DNA of 64,000 bases, taken from Gorillibacterium timonense (lineage in GTDB: Bacteria > Bacillota > Bacilli > Paenibacillales > NBRC-103111). The notes under the pieces are model-generated. The model was not told the origin of the DNA, made no database searches, and saw only the letters and a program-made list of their open reading frames with translations. Every line of letters begins with the position of its first letter. Positions within the stretch are counted from its first letter, which is position 1. Shown in pieces: positions 43,923 to 52,391 of the stretch. Location of the stretch: assembly GCF_001457415.1 (NCBI RefSeq), contig NZ_LN881724.1:1984001-2048000 (forward strand), in the 5' to 3' direction. Position numbers and translations under genes: made by a program.

Positions 43923-46298
43923 ATGTCTGACAACCAACACGAATCGGTAACGAATGCGGATTGGGAGACAGAAACTACGCGGATAGCGAAAGTGGAAACG
44001 CTGCTTCAGCAGGAAATTGAGCATCTGGAACCGATCGTGGGAAGCCTTCGCGAGCAAGTCGTCGATATTCGAAAGCATTTCTGGGACGGGGTTTCCATCG
44101 ACCTCGGCACGGCCGATGATGTCATCGAAACGTACGCTTCCATGCGTCAGCAGGCGGAGGTGCTTACGGAGCGGGAAATCGGCCACCGCAATCAAGCGGA
44201 TCGGTTAAAGAAAATGATCCGTCTCCTCCCTTCTCCCTATTTTGGCCGAATCGACTTTACCGAGACCGGGGAAAGCGACTCGGAGCCGTTCTATATCGGA
44301 CTCGCCACGTTCCAGAATGAAGAGACGGGAGCCTTCTACGTCTACGATTGGCGGACGCCGGTTGCCAGTCTTTATTATGATCATTCACCCGGCCCTGCCA
44401 GCTATGAGACTCCCGTGATGACGATCACTGGAACGATGGATATGAAGCGCCAGTATGTCATCCGAAACGGACAGCTTGAGATGATGTTCGATACCGGCGT
44501 AACCATCGGAGACGAGCTGCTGCAGCAGGCGCTCAGCCGCGGCGCGGATTCGCAGATGAAGAGCATCGTCGCGACCATCCAGAAGGAGCAAAACCGCATC
44601 ATCCGCAACCTGACCAGCCCGATGCTCATCGTTCAAGGAGCGGCCGGCAGCGGGAAAACCTCTGCCGCACTTCAGCGGGTGGCTTATCTTCTCTACCGGC
44701 ACCGGAGCTATTTAAAGGCGGACCAGATCATCCTCTTCTCCCCGAACCCGATGTTCAACAGCTATGTGGCCTCCGTACTTCCAGAGCTCGGAGAAGAAAA
44801 CATGCTGCAGACTACTTTTCAAGAATACTTGGATCATTCGCTCCAGCCGGAATATCAGGTGGAAGATCCTTACGATCAGATGGAATATGTACTGGGACAA
44901 ACGGATGACTCCACTTATGAAGCCCGCCTCGAAGGAATCCGCTTCAAGGCATCGGAAGCCTATTTGGATGCCATTCGCAATCATGTGCTCCAATCCGGCA
45001 GATCTGGCCTCTTCTTTCACAGCCTGGAGCAGAACGGACGCGTCTACATCGACGCCTCTGAAATCCGCGATTGCTTCTACCGCCTGGATAAATCCATTCA
45101 GGTGTCAAACCGGATGGATCTAACCCGGCAGTCGCTGCTGGAACGGTTGAAGGAGTTGGAGAAAGCCGAACGTTCCGAAGACTGGGTTACGGATGAGCTT
45201 GATTATCAGGATCGGGACCGGTACCAGCAAGCTTATGTCCAATTCCGCAAGAGGCTGAAGGAGAAGGATCCTTCCTTCGAGGACAGCCTACAGGAAGAAG
45301 ATATTCTTCGCAGGATGATCGTCAAGGATCATTTTGCTCCTTTGCGTCGTTCTGTGCAGCAGTTGGAGTTCATCGATCTTCATTCGCTCTATCTGGAGCT
45401 GTTCCGAGATCCCGCGAAGATGGTCGGCTTGACGAATGGTCATGCGCTGCCGAACGCGTGGCCGGAAATTTGCCGGATTACCGTAGAACGATTGAATGCG
45501 AAGCGGCTCCCGCATGAGGATGCCACTCCTCTTCTCTATCTCACCGAGCTTGTGAAGGGCTTCCAGACGAATACGCAAATCCGTCATGTCGTGATCGACG
45601 AAGCGCAGGATTATTCGGCTTTCCAATTTGAATTTCTGAAACGACTGTTCCCGCGGGCGAGAATGACGGTGCTCGGCGACTTTAATCAAGCCATCTTCAC
45701 CCATTCCACAACCCTATCGGGACGAACTCCGCTTTTGCAGCTTTTTGGACCGGATAAGACCGAGACGATTCATTTAACTCAGAGCTACCGCTCCACCTGG
45801 GAGATCGTCGAGTTTACCCGCAGCATGCTGGACGGTAATGAAGAGATCGTTCCCTTCCGGCGCTATGGGGAGAAGCCCTTGGTCGTCCGGCTTGCGGACG
45901 GAAACAGCCGACGGGATCGAATCGTTAAAGATACCCAAGCGCTTCAGGAGCAAGGGTATGAAACTGTCGCTATCCTCTGTCGAACTGCAGCCGAGAGCCG
46001 AAGCGCATATGAGGAATTGAAGGATGCTTTGCCGGTCCGTCTGATCTCGAAGGACAGCCAATCCTTCTCGAAGGGGCTATCGGTGATTCCCTCCTATCTG
46101 GCAAAAGGCGTGGAGTTCGACGCTGTGCTGATCTATGATGCTTCGGAAGCCGCCTATTCCTCTGAAAGCGAACGAAAGCTGTTTTACACCGCTTGCACGA
46201 GAGCGATGCATCATTTGACCCTCTACAGTCCTGGACCGTTAAATCCATTCTTGCGTGACGCAGATTCCGAGACGTTCACGGTCGAGCAGCAAAGGTAA
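43923..46298 (+). CDS. helD: RNA polymerase recycling ATPase HelD
   Basis: This is a 791-residue superfamily-1 helicase-like motor that removes stalled RNA polymerase from DNA. The N-terminal coiled coil, with heptads around residues 20-60 and 55-100, would enter the secondary channel of the polymerase. Walker A is 'GAAGSGKTSAALQR' near residue 240, the DExx box is 'HVVIDEAQDYSAFQF', and late motifs are 'LTQSYRSTWEIVEF' and 'YTACTRAMHHL'. The length matches class I HelD of Bacilli (about 775). ATG 43923 follows GGAAAGGGTGAG. It ends at a strong terminator. Confidence 0.93.
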   Translation: MSDNQHESVTNADWETETTRIAKVETLLQQEIEHLEPIVGSLREQVVDIRKHFWDGVSIDLGTADDVIETYASMRQQAEVLTEREIGHRNQADRLKKMIRLLPSPYFGRIDFTETGESDSEPFYIGLATFQNEETGAFYVYDWRTPVASLYYDHSPGPASYETPVMTITGTMDMKRQYVIRNGQLEMMFDTGVTIGDELLQQALSRGADSQMKSIVATIQKEQNRIIRNLTSPMLIVQGAAGSGKTSAALQRVAYLLYRHRSYLKADQIILFSPNPMFNSYVASVLPELGEENMLQTTFQEYLDHSLQPEYQVEDPYDQMEYVLGQTDDSTYEARLEGIRFKASEAYLDAIRNHVLQSGRSGLFFHSLEQNGRVYIDASEIRDCFYRLDKSIQVSNRMDLTRQSLLERLKELEKAERSEDWVTDELDYQDRDRYQQAYVQFRKRLKEKDPSFEDSLQEEDILRRMIVKDHFAPLRRSVQQLEFIDLHSLYLELFRDPAKMVGLTNGHALPNAWPEICRITVERLNAKRLPHEDATPLLYLTELVKGFQTNTQIRHVVIDEAQDYSAFQFEFLKRLFPRARMTVLGDFNQAIFTHSTTLSGRTPLLQLFGPDKTETIHLTQSYRSTWEIVEFTRSMLDGNEEIVPFRRYGEKPLVVRLADGNSRRDRIVKDTQALQEQGYETVAILCRTAAESRSAYEELKDALPVRLISKDSQSFSKGLSVIPSYLAKGVEFDAVLIYDASEAAYSSESERKLFYTACTRAMHHLTLYSPGPLNPFLRDADSETFTVEQQR

Positions 46299-46307
46299 CG
46301 ATATCGT

Positions 46308-46355
46308 AAACAAGCGTTCCTCCTTCGGCAGTCCAGAAGGAGGAACGCTTGTTTT
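46308..46355 (+). terminator. strong terminator after helD
   Basis: A perfect 18-bp stem (ACAAGCGTTCC... with ...GGAACGCTTGT) has a 9-nt loop and a T run; it is usable from both strands. Confidence 0.9.
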
Positions 46356-46457
46356 AAGGATGATTCTTTGATTCGTATCGATAAGAGCGACTTTGGATTT
46401 GGTGACATACAGACATACGCTAGGTTGAAGGTGTTTCCTATTCGTTATCCGTAAATA

Positions 46458-46949
46458 TTATTTTATAACGCGAGTCCCTTGGATGAACCGATTTTTCCAG
46501 TTGCCGCTCGACATGTCGCTGATGACCACATCATATTTCGGGCTGAGGTTGTGAATGAACTTGCCGTTGCCGATGTAGATTCCGACATGACCGATCTTGC
46601 CCGGTGTGCTCACGCTGAAGTGAACGAGATCTCCCGGCTTCAAATTGGAGATTTTGGTGATCTTCGTTCCATACTTGGTTTGCATATTCGCGCCCCAAGG
46701 AAGTTTGATTCCTGCCTTCTTGTATACAAACTGCGTGAAGGACGAGCAGTCGAAGATCAATTTGCTTTCGTTGCGAACGCCATATTCATATTGAACCTTG
46801 CCTTGATAGGATTTGGCAATGGAAATGACCTTGCTTGCAGTCGAGGATGCCGTAGCAGCCTCCGCCTTGGGTGCGGCAATCATCGTAGCAGCCCCGAAGG
46901 TGAGGACGGCGGCAAGCAACAGTGCGGTGAACTTCTTCATCTGTTTCAT
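46458..46949 (-). CDS. secreted NlpC/P60 family cell-wall hydrolase
   Basis: This 163-residue protein has a Sec signal peptide (KKFTALLLAAVLTFG...AEA, cleavage near residue 32) and one NlpC/P60 domain. Catalytic Cys is in 'IFDCSSFTQFV', His in 'GHVGIYIGNG' and the third polar residue His in 'FIHNLSP'. It should cleave D-Glu-diaminopimelate bonds in peptidoglycan stems. ATG 46949 is preferred because AGGAG lies 8-9 bp upstream; the ATG two codons earlier is too close. A structured leader of about 200 nt precedes it. Confidence 0.93.
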   Translation of the reverse strand: MKQMKKFTALLLAAVLTFGAATMIAAPKAEAATASSTASKVISIAKSYQGKVQYEYGVRNESKLIFDCSSFTQFVYKKAGIKLPWGANMQTKYGTKITKISNLKPGDLVHFSVSTPGKIGHVGIYIGNGKFIHNLSPKYDVVISDMSSGNWKNRFIQGTRVIK

Positions 46950-46964
46950 GTTCATCTCTCCTCT

Positions 46965-47105
46965 CGGTGTCTGGCATCAGACTAACAGGGATTCCGGGCG
47001 AAAGGAACCGGGAATCCTTGCCACCGAAAGGCAGGAAAGCTTGAAAACCGGATGAAAGCCTGTCCACGCAAAGGGTTTCACCCGCCCACGATTATCCATG
47101 GGAAA
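46965..47105 (-). ncRNA. structured leader of the NlpC/P60 gene, possible riboswitch
   Basis: The minus-strand leader contains several hairpins: GGGTGAAACCC, GCCTTTCGGTGGC, and GGATTCC-CGG...CCGGAATCC. It ends with CGCCCGGAATCCCTGTTAG, which resembles the 3' part of ydaO-type c-di-AMP riboswitches, a class often found before cell-wall hydrolases. The match is by eye and incomplete. Confidence 0.3.
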
Positions 47106-47165
47106 TGATTCTGGAAGGTTGAAGAGGTGCTTTTTTGGGTACAAGCTCGGTTTATGAAGGCGAAA

Positions 47166-48662
47166 TCAAGCTTCTACATCGAAATTGCAGTTTTCCAGCT
47201 TAACCACCTTTGTCTTCTTCGTCCATTTGTATCCGAGCCAGAAGGCCAGGAAGACCGGAATTCCAATGTAAGAGGCGACCAGCAGCTGCCAATCCACGGC
47301 TCCGTCCGAGAATGCGGACAGGCTTTGGCCAATGATGACCACGAGGCAGAGCGCGAACGCGAACAAAGGACCGAACGGGTACCATTTCGCTTTATAGGGA
47401 AGGTCGGCGAGCGATTTCCCTTGAGCGAGATAAGCCTTGCGGAAGCGGTAATGGCTGATGGCGATGCCGAGCCATGCGATAAAGCCCGTCATGCCGGAAG
47501 CGTTGAGCAGCCACAAATAAACAACACCGTCCCCGAAGAAGGATGCGAGAAACGCGAGCAGGCCGAAGGCTGCGGTAACGAGAAGCGCATAGACCGGAAC
47601 CCCGCCCCTGTTCAGCTTCGTGAGAAACCGAGGCGCTTTGCCTTCCTTGGCCAGAACCCAGAGCATCCGCGTCGAAGCATACATGCCGGAGTTCCCCGCC
47701 GATAGGACGGAGGTCAAGATGATGGCGTTCATGACTGACGCTGCAAATGCGAGCCCCGCCTTCTCGAACAGAATGGTGAACGGGCTCATCTGAACGGCAT
47801 CACTGGCAAGATTCTCATTGGTGTAGGGAATGAGCATGCCGATGATGAAGATGGCCAAAATATAAAACAACAGGATACGCCAGAAGACGGAACGAATGGC
47901 ACGAGGAATGCTCTTGCGCGGGTTCTCGCTTTCGCCTGCTGCGATGCCGACCAGCTCCGTCCCCTGGAACGAGAATCCGGCAGCCATAAAGACTCCGAGA
48001 GCAGCCAGAAAGCCGCCGTGAAACGGTGCGTCGCCCCTGGTGAAGTTGGTGAAGCCGACTGCTTCTCCGCCAAGGATTCCGAAGATCATCAGAATACCGA
48101 CGATGATAAAGACGATAACCGTGACGATCTTGATGGTAGCAAACCAATACTCGGACTCGCCATACCCTTTGACCGATAACAGATTGAGCCCGATCATCAG
48201 CACGAGGAACAAGGCGCTCCAGATGAACGAAGAACTGTCCGGCAACCAAAACTTCATGATTAGCGTTGCAGCGGACAGCTCAGCTGCGATCGTAATCGCC
48301 CAGTTGTACCAGTAATTCCAGCCGATGGCAAACCCGAAGGCCGGATCGACAAACCGGTCCGCATAGGTGCTGAATGCACCGGACACCGGCATATAGGTAG
48401 CCATTTCGCCAAGACTGGTCACGAGGAAATAGACCATAATGCCAATGACGCCGTATGCGAGCAGCGCTCCTCCGGGGCCAGCCGAATGGATCGCCCCTCC
48501 GCTGGCCAGGAACAGCCCCGTGCCGATGGCTCCCCCTAGCGAGATCATCGTCATGTGTCGAGATTTGAGGCCGCGGCGCAGCTGATTCTGATCGTACTGC
48601 CCAGCCTTGTCCGGATTCACCTGCGTAGGTGCATGCGCTTCCATTTCTTTGGGATTTCTCAC
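47166..48662 (-). CDS. lysP: lysine permease, APC superfamily
   Basis: This is a 498-residue membrane protein with about 12 helices. The amino-acid-permease signature is visible as 'QLRRGLKSRHMTMISLGGAIGTGLFLASGGAI' split across TM1, then 'GPGGALLAYGVIGIMVYF' and 'SLGEMATYMPVSGAFSTYA'. It looks like the LysP/basic amino acid branch, and the lysine riboswitch in its leader strongly supports lysine. GTG 48662 lies 11 bp after AAGGAG; an earlier in-frame GTG at 48674 abuts the ribosome site. Confidence 0.9.
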   Translation of the reverse strand: MRNPKEMEAHAPTQVNPDKAGQYDQNQLRRGLKSRHMTMISLGGAIGTGLFLASGGAIHSAGPGGALLAYGVIGIMVYFLVTSLGEMATYMPVSGAFSTYADRFVDPAFGFAIGWNYWYNWAITIAAELSAATLIMKFWLPDSSSFIWSALFLVLMIGLNLLSVKGYGESEYWFATIKIVTVIVFIIVGILMIFGILGGEAVGFTNFTRGDAPFHGGFLAALGVFMAAGFSFQGTELVGIAAGESENPRKSIPRAIRSVFWRILLFYILAIFIIGMLIPYTNENLASDAVQMSPFTILFEKAGLAFAASVMNAIILTSVLSAGNSGMYASTRMLWVLAKEGKAPRFLTKLNRGGVPVYALLVTAAFGLLAFLASFFGDGVVYLWLLNASGMTGFIAWLGIAISHYRFRKAYLAQGKSLADLPYKAKWYPFGPLFAFALCLVVIIGQSLSAFSDGAVDWQLLVASYIGIPVFLAFWLGYKWTKKTKVVKLENCNFDVEA

Positions 48663-48754
48663 TTGCTCGAACACTCCTTTTTGTGGTTTGGTCCCCTTGT
48701 TACGACCGCGCCAACGTCAGGAAGGAATGTGCGGAACACACAGAAACACAGAAA

Positions 48755-48787
48755 GACCGCGGGAACCAAACATCCGTCTCCGCGGTC
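48755..48787 (-). terminator. riboswitch expression-platform terminator
   Basis: GACCGCGG pairs with CCGCGGTC, followed on the minus strand by TTTCTGTGTTTCTG. It lies between the lysine aptamer and lysP, where lysine-bound aptamer would favour termination. Confidence 0.75.
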
Positions 48788-48827
48788 AGGCTTATCGTCC
48801 TAACATCCGCATCAAAAGGCCTTCCAT

Positions 48828-49013
48828 GAAGATAGCACAACACACGGCGAGCTTGGAAAAGCTCCGTGTGACAGTTCCGCTCCTTTCGGATACGGCCCCA
48901 GCGCCCGCAGTCTGACTGCTGCAAACACTTCGGCGGTGGTTCCCTTCAATCGGTATCATAGGCGTGTCAGCGCCTTCCCCGATCTACTCATAACTACCGC
49001 GACCTCTACCCCA
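48828..49013 (-). ncRNA. lysine riboswitch (L box)
   Basis: On the minus strand the conserved blocks occur in order: GGGTAGAGGTCGCGG, AGTAGATCGGGGAAGGCG, TTGAAGGGAACCACCGCCGAAG, CTGGGGCCGTATCCGAAAGG, and GCGGAACTGTCACACGGAGC. GGTAG near the 5' end can pair with CTATC at 48831-48835 to close P1. These are the hallmark elements of Rfam Lysine (RF00168). It controls the downstream lysine permease through a terminator. Confidence 0.92.
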
Positions 49014-49059
49014 TCCAGAGTCTGTGATGAGGGCATTGTTCAATTGTCGTACGTTCCCC

Positions 49060-49088
49060 ATTATATAACAAGGCGCGTCAGGTGACAA
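49060..49088 (-). promoter_or_regulatory. lysP promoter
   Basis: TTGTCA (49083-49088), 17-bp spacer and perfect TATAAT (49060-49065) on the minus strand. The riboswitch begins about 40 nt downstream of the predicted start. Confidence 0.85.
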
Positions 49089-49187
49089 TGTTCCATCATC
49101 TAGAAAAATTTGCCCACGGTAAGGCTGAATTTGCTAAACTAGAAGGAAGCATGACCCATACTGGCATCGATTGGGGGGTGGCGCAAC

Positions 49188-49589
49188 TTGATCAAAATCG
49201 CCTTTTGCACCAGTGACGGGAAATCCGTTAATATGCATTTTGGGCTAACCCACCGCTTTGCAGTATACGGTCTCGACAAGGAACAGCTGACCCGTTTCCC
49301 CGATACCATCGTGGGCAGCGTCCACTCGCTGGAGGATATTCCTCCGCTCGGTCATGACCGGGACAAAATCGCTCAGCGCATCCATGCTCTTTCGGACTGT
49401 CTCCTCGTGTACAGCACCCGGATCGGGTCTGCCGCTGCCGCCCGGCTAACCGCTCAGCGCTTGATGCCCATCCAAGTGGCCGATGGGACATCCATTCTTG
49501 CTGAGCTGGAAAAGCTTCAGGATGTGCTCAAAAAAACGCCTCCTCCCTGGTTGGAGAAGGCGCTAAAGCAAAGCCAAAGAAAACCATAA
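49188..49589 (+). CDS. NifX/NafY-like cofactor-binding protein
   Basis: This is a 133-residue dinitrogenase iron-molybdenum cofactor biosynthesis domain (PF02579). 'KIAFCTSDGKSVNMHFGLTHRFAVY' at the N-terminus holds the conserved His-Phe-Gly cofactor-binding loop, and a C-terminal helix tail has 'PPPWLEKALKQSQ'. Relatives carry NifB-co or VK-cluster between NifB, NifEN and apo-nitrogenase. The start is TTG 49188 after a G-rich site. It converges on nifN with 52 bp between stops, so it is transcribed apart from the main operon. It is similar to the product at 60301-60696. Confidence 0.88.
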   Translation: MIKIAFCTSDGKSVNMHFGLTHRFAVYGLDKEQLTRFPDTIVGSVHSLEDIPPLGHDRDKIAQRIHALSDCLLVYSTRIGSAAAARLTAQRLMPIQVADGTSILAELEKLQDVLKKTPPPWLEKALKQSQRKP

Positions 49590-49641
49590 CCTTAAGTCCT
49601 TCGCTCAAATCCGACGATACGAGCCGGATAAATCGACAAGT

Positions 49642-50985
49642 CTACCTCTCCATGAGCAGCCGATTTCCAATTCGATGAATCAGATCCAGCGTTCCCTTAT
49701 ACCCTACGTTTGACGTAAGCGGATAGCCCAACCGGCGAAGGACCGGAAACCCGATCGGATAGAACGGAATCCCCCTGTTTTTTGCCCACCACTCTCCCCT
49801 TGAACTGCTCAGCCACAAGTCGGCCCCGTCTGCCGCAATCCGGTCAAGCTCCTCCAAATCCCCCATTTGAAGACTACCGGAAGGGTTCAAGTTCCTCGAA
49901 TGATCCGGTACGACACAGCAAAAGGAACTCACACCCATTTCCTTCAACCAGCCCTGCATAACAGCCGCATGATCGGGCTCAAGCGCCCCCACGACTTTCT
50001 TGTCCCGATAGACGGAGCAGGCGTCGAGCATCCCATCCAGCAGAAATTCTCTTTGCCAGCGGTATTTTAACGGAGGTGCCGCCCCTCTGCCATAGCTTTG
50101 GAGAAACGAAAAAAAATCATCGGTAGCCTTGAGTCCCGTCACTCCTGGGAACACCTGATAAGGTATTCGAAAGGCGGTTTCCATCCGTCTGGCGGCATTT
50201 TCCATACAGGAGCCGATGGCAATCGTAAAGCCGGAAGAGGGCACCTCCTTCAAATGCTCAATCGGAGTTCCTCCTCGTGTCAGAGCACTGTGGCCCATAA
50301 GCAGATGTCCCGGCAGCGACAGCGACAAATCGGGAAGAGTGAGAACCTCCAAATCGAAGGAAGCGATGATCTCCTTCAGCTCAATGACATCCCCCGGCGT
50401 CAAATGTGGACCTGGAAGCAGATTGATCCGGTTGCGCTGTTTCTTGCGAACAATTTGCTTGTTGAGCTCGATAATGCCGTCGATGACCGCTTCCGTCACT
50501 TGGGCATACCCGGTCTCCATCCAGCCTTCCTCATCGGAAGCCTGAACCTGAAACACGATCCGATTGCGCAGATAAGCTTGATTTACCTTGCGCAGCGATT
50601 GGAGATTGCGCTGCAAATCTTCCCCCACCATATCCGTAAGGGTTGTCCCGATCAGGCCGATCACATCCGGCTTGTGATGGGTGATCGCCAGATCGAAGGC
50701 TTCCTGAATGCTGTCGCCACTGCCGAAGACATGGTTATATTCATGCATGGCGATCCCTTGCAGCGTGATGGGCTCGCGGAAATGATTCATCAGCATCGTC
50801 TTAATCGACTCGGCGCAGCCCTCCGCCCCATGCAGGATCGGGATTCCCCGATAAAACCCCTGCATGGCCAGGACGGCACCGAGCGAGGGACTGACTTGGA
50901 TCGGATTCACCGTGAGCGGCTTCCTCTGTCGAGCCCCCTCCTCTTGAAGGGGGCATTCAGGTTCATTCCTTATCATCCGGCTCAC
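49642..50985 (-). CDS. nifN: nitrogenase cofactor scaffold subunit NifN-like
   Basis: This 447-residue protein is homologous to the nitrogenase beta chain. It opens with 'KPLTVNPIQVSPSLGAVLAM', has the single conserved cluster Cys in 'LHGAEGCAES', and 'GHSALTRGGTPIEHL' mirrors the NifN 'TPLTQGG' loop. With NifE it forms a tetramer that converts NifB-co to the mature cofactor in Mo systems. It overlaps the nifE gene by 23 bp, so translation is coupled. It is the last gene of the anf operon; whether it serves the FeFe cofactor or another system is open. Confidence 0.9.
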   Translation of the reverse strand: MSRMIRNEPECPLQEEGARQRKPLTVNPIQVSPSLGAVLAMQGFYRGIPILHGAEGCAESIKTMLMNHFREPITLQGIAMHEYNHVFGSGDSIQEAFDLAITHHKPDVIGLIGTTLTDMVGEDLQRNLQSLRKVNQAYLRNRIVFQVQASDEEGWMETGYAQVTEAVIDGIIELNKQIVRKKQRNRINLLPGPHLTPGDVIELKEIIASFDLEVLTLPDLSLSLPGHLLMGHSALTRGGTPIEHLKEVPSSGFTIAIGSCMENAARRMETAFRIPYQVFPGVTGLKATDDFFSFLQSYGRGAAPPLKYRWQREFLLDGMLDACSVYRDKKVVGALEPDHAAVMQGWLKEMGVSSFCCVVPDHSRNLNPSGSLQMGDLEELDRIAADGADLWLSSSRGEWWAKNRGIPFYPIGFPVLRRLGYPLTSNVGYKGTLDLIHRIGNRLLMER

Positions 50986-52339
50986 CGTCCCATGGCGCTT
51001 TCCATTTCAGCATCTCCCAGATCGGATGCTCCAGCTGACTCAGCACATCCTGGCCCAGCTTATGCACGCCCTCGTAGCCGGTATAAGCGGCTCGCTTCTC
51101 TGTGTTAATCTCCAAGAACGGCAGCTTTTCCTTGATGGGCAAATACGTATGGCTTCCGCTGACGATCATCAAATCGGCTTTCCGCACACGGAATGCCTTG
51201 ACGATCGCGGAATCGTCGCCATCCGGTATCAAATGGGTATCCGTACCGGCCCGCTCCCGAATCCGGGACAAATCCTCCTGATTGCTGCCGTTCGTGCCGA
51301 TGGCGATCAATCGCAGGCCAAGCTCCTGCAAAGCGGAGATAAACGCCCAGCTTTCTATCCCCTCGGTGTAGAGAAGAACCCGTTTCCCTTTCAGCTTCTT
51401 GACCAAGTCAACGAGGTCCTTCAAGAGCGCTCTCTCTTTCTTGCGGATGAAGCGGGCAATGCGCAGATCGAGCTCCCGGTTCTGAAAATGAAAGGCGATC
51501 TGCCGCAAACTGAACCGGATCTCCCTTGATCCATAGAATGAACCTTCAAAATAGGGGATTCCGTAGCTTTCCTTCATCCGGCGAGCAAGCGTGATCATCG
51601 AGCGGTTGCAGAGGACCATGTTGACCTTGGCCTGGTGAGCGTTCTGAATATTGGCGAATCGACTATCTCGCCCAAAGCTGGCCAACACGCGAACGCCGAT
51701 CTTGGACAGAAGGTCCTCGATGGCTTTACCTTCGGCTTCTCCGAGGTTATTACCGATGAGATTCACATGGAAGGAGCCTGCTCTCAAAGGGGCGTTAAGG
51801 TCGGACTTGCCGATAACCTGATGGAACAAGGCTTCTCCGGCCAAGCGATTCCCCATGTTCCTGCTGCCCATGTTGCCGGCGCTGTGAATCGGTACGACGG
51901 GGATTCCCCACCGCTCCGCCGCCTGCCGGCATGCCGTATCCAGATCCTCCATCGCAAGCACGGTGGCACATGTGTCATAGACGAAGATGACGGGAGGCTT
52001 GAATCGCTCTGCAATGTAGTCGATGGCGCTCCGAAGCTTCGCTTCTCCCCCCTCGATAAGATCAAGGCGGGAAAGTCCAGTGGAAAACCCGTACCGAGCA
52101 GTTCCGGCTTCCTCACGCATGGCCTCGGCGTGCTCCCAATTGTTATCGAGGCAGCTCATGGTTCCGTGGACGAGATGCGCGGCGTCCTCAATGGCCAGAA
52201 GCGTCGAAAGTGAGCCCTCAAACGCGCATCCTCCCATGGAGGAGTCTCCTGCCTTCGATCGCATACAGCCCCTCTTCTCCTGCCGACCGTTATGCTCGCA
52301 ATCCGGTTCGAAGAAATAATTACGGTTTCCCTTTGGCAC
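50963..52339 (-). CDS. nifE: nitrogenase cofactor scaffold subunit NifE-like
   Basis: This is a 458-residue homologue of the nitrogenase alpha chain. Cluster cysteines line up with NifE: 'EPDCEHN', 'RGCMRS', 'GGCAFEG', 'TMSCLDNN' and 'YDTCATV', and the cofactor-binding Cys is in 'NMVLCNRS'. 'PYFEGSFYG' is also a NifE hallmark. The start is GTG 52339, 5 bp after GGAAGGAGGGA; the longer ATG frame from 52540 would overlap nifB by 149 bp and has a nonsensical N-terminus. It is 52 bp after nifB and overlaps nifN. All ligands appear intact, so it should be functional. Confidence 0.92.
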   Translation of the reverse strand: MPKGNRNYFFEPDCEHNGRQEKRGCMRSKAGDSSMGGCAFEGSLSTLLAIEDAAHLVHGTMSCLDNNWEHAEAMREEAGTARYGFSTGLSRLDLIEGGEAKLRSAIDYIAERFKPPVIFVYDTCATVLAMEDLDTACRQAAERWGIPVVPIHSAGNMGSRNMGNRLAGEALFHQVIGKSDLNAPLRAGSFHVNLIGNNLGEAEGKAIEDLLSKIGVRVLASFGRDSRFANIQNAHQAKVNMVLCNRSMITLARRMKESYGIPYFEGSFYGSREIRFSLRQIAFHFQNRELDLRIARFIRKKERALLKDLVDLVKKLKGKRVLLYTEGIESWAFISALQELGLRLIAIGTNGSNQEDLSRIRERAGTDTHLIPDGDDSAIVKAFRVRKADLMIVSGSHTYLPIKEKLPFLEINTEKRAAYTGYEGVHKLGQDVLSQLEHPIWEMLKWKAPWDGEPDDKE

Positions 52340-52391
52340 ATTCGTCCCTCCTTCCCGGTAGAGCGGGCATGATCGGATTATGATGAGAGGA

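Noticed and set aside
50098-51108. 336-codon plus-strand frame across nifN and nifE
   Set aside because: Antisense shadow of two well-supported genes, with no recognisable domain.
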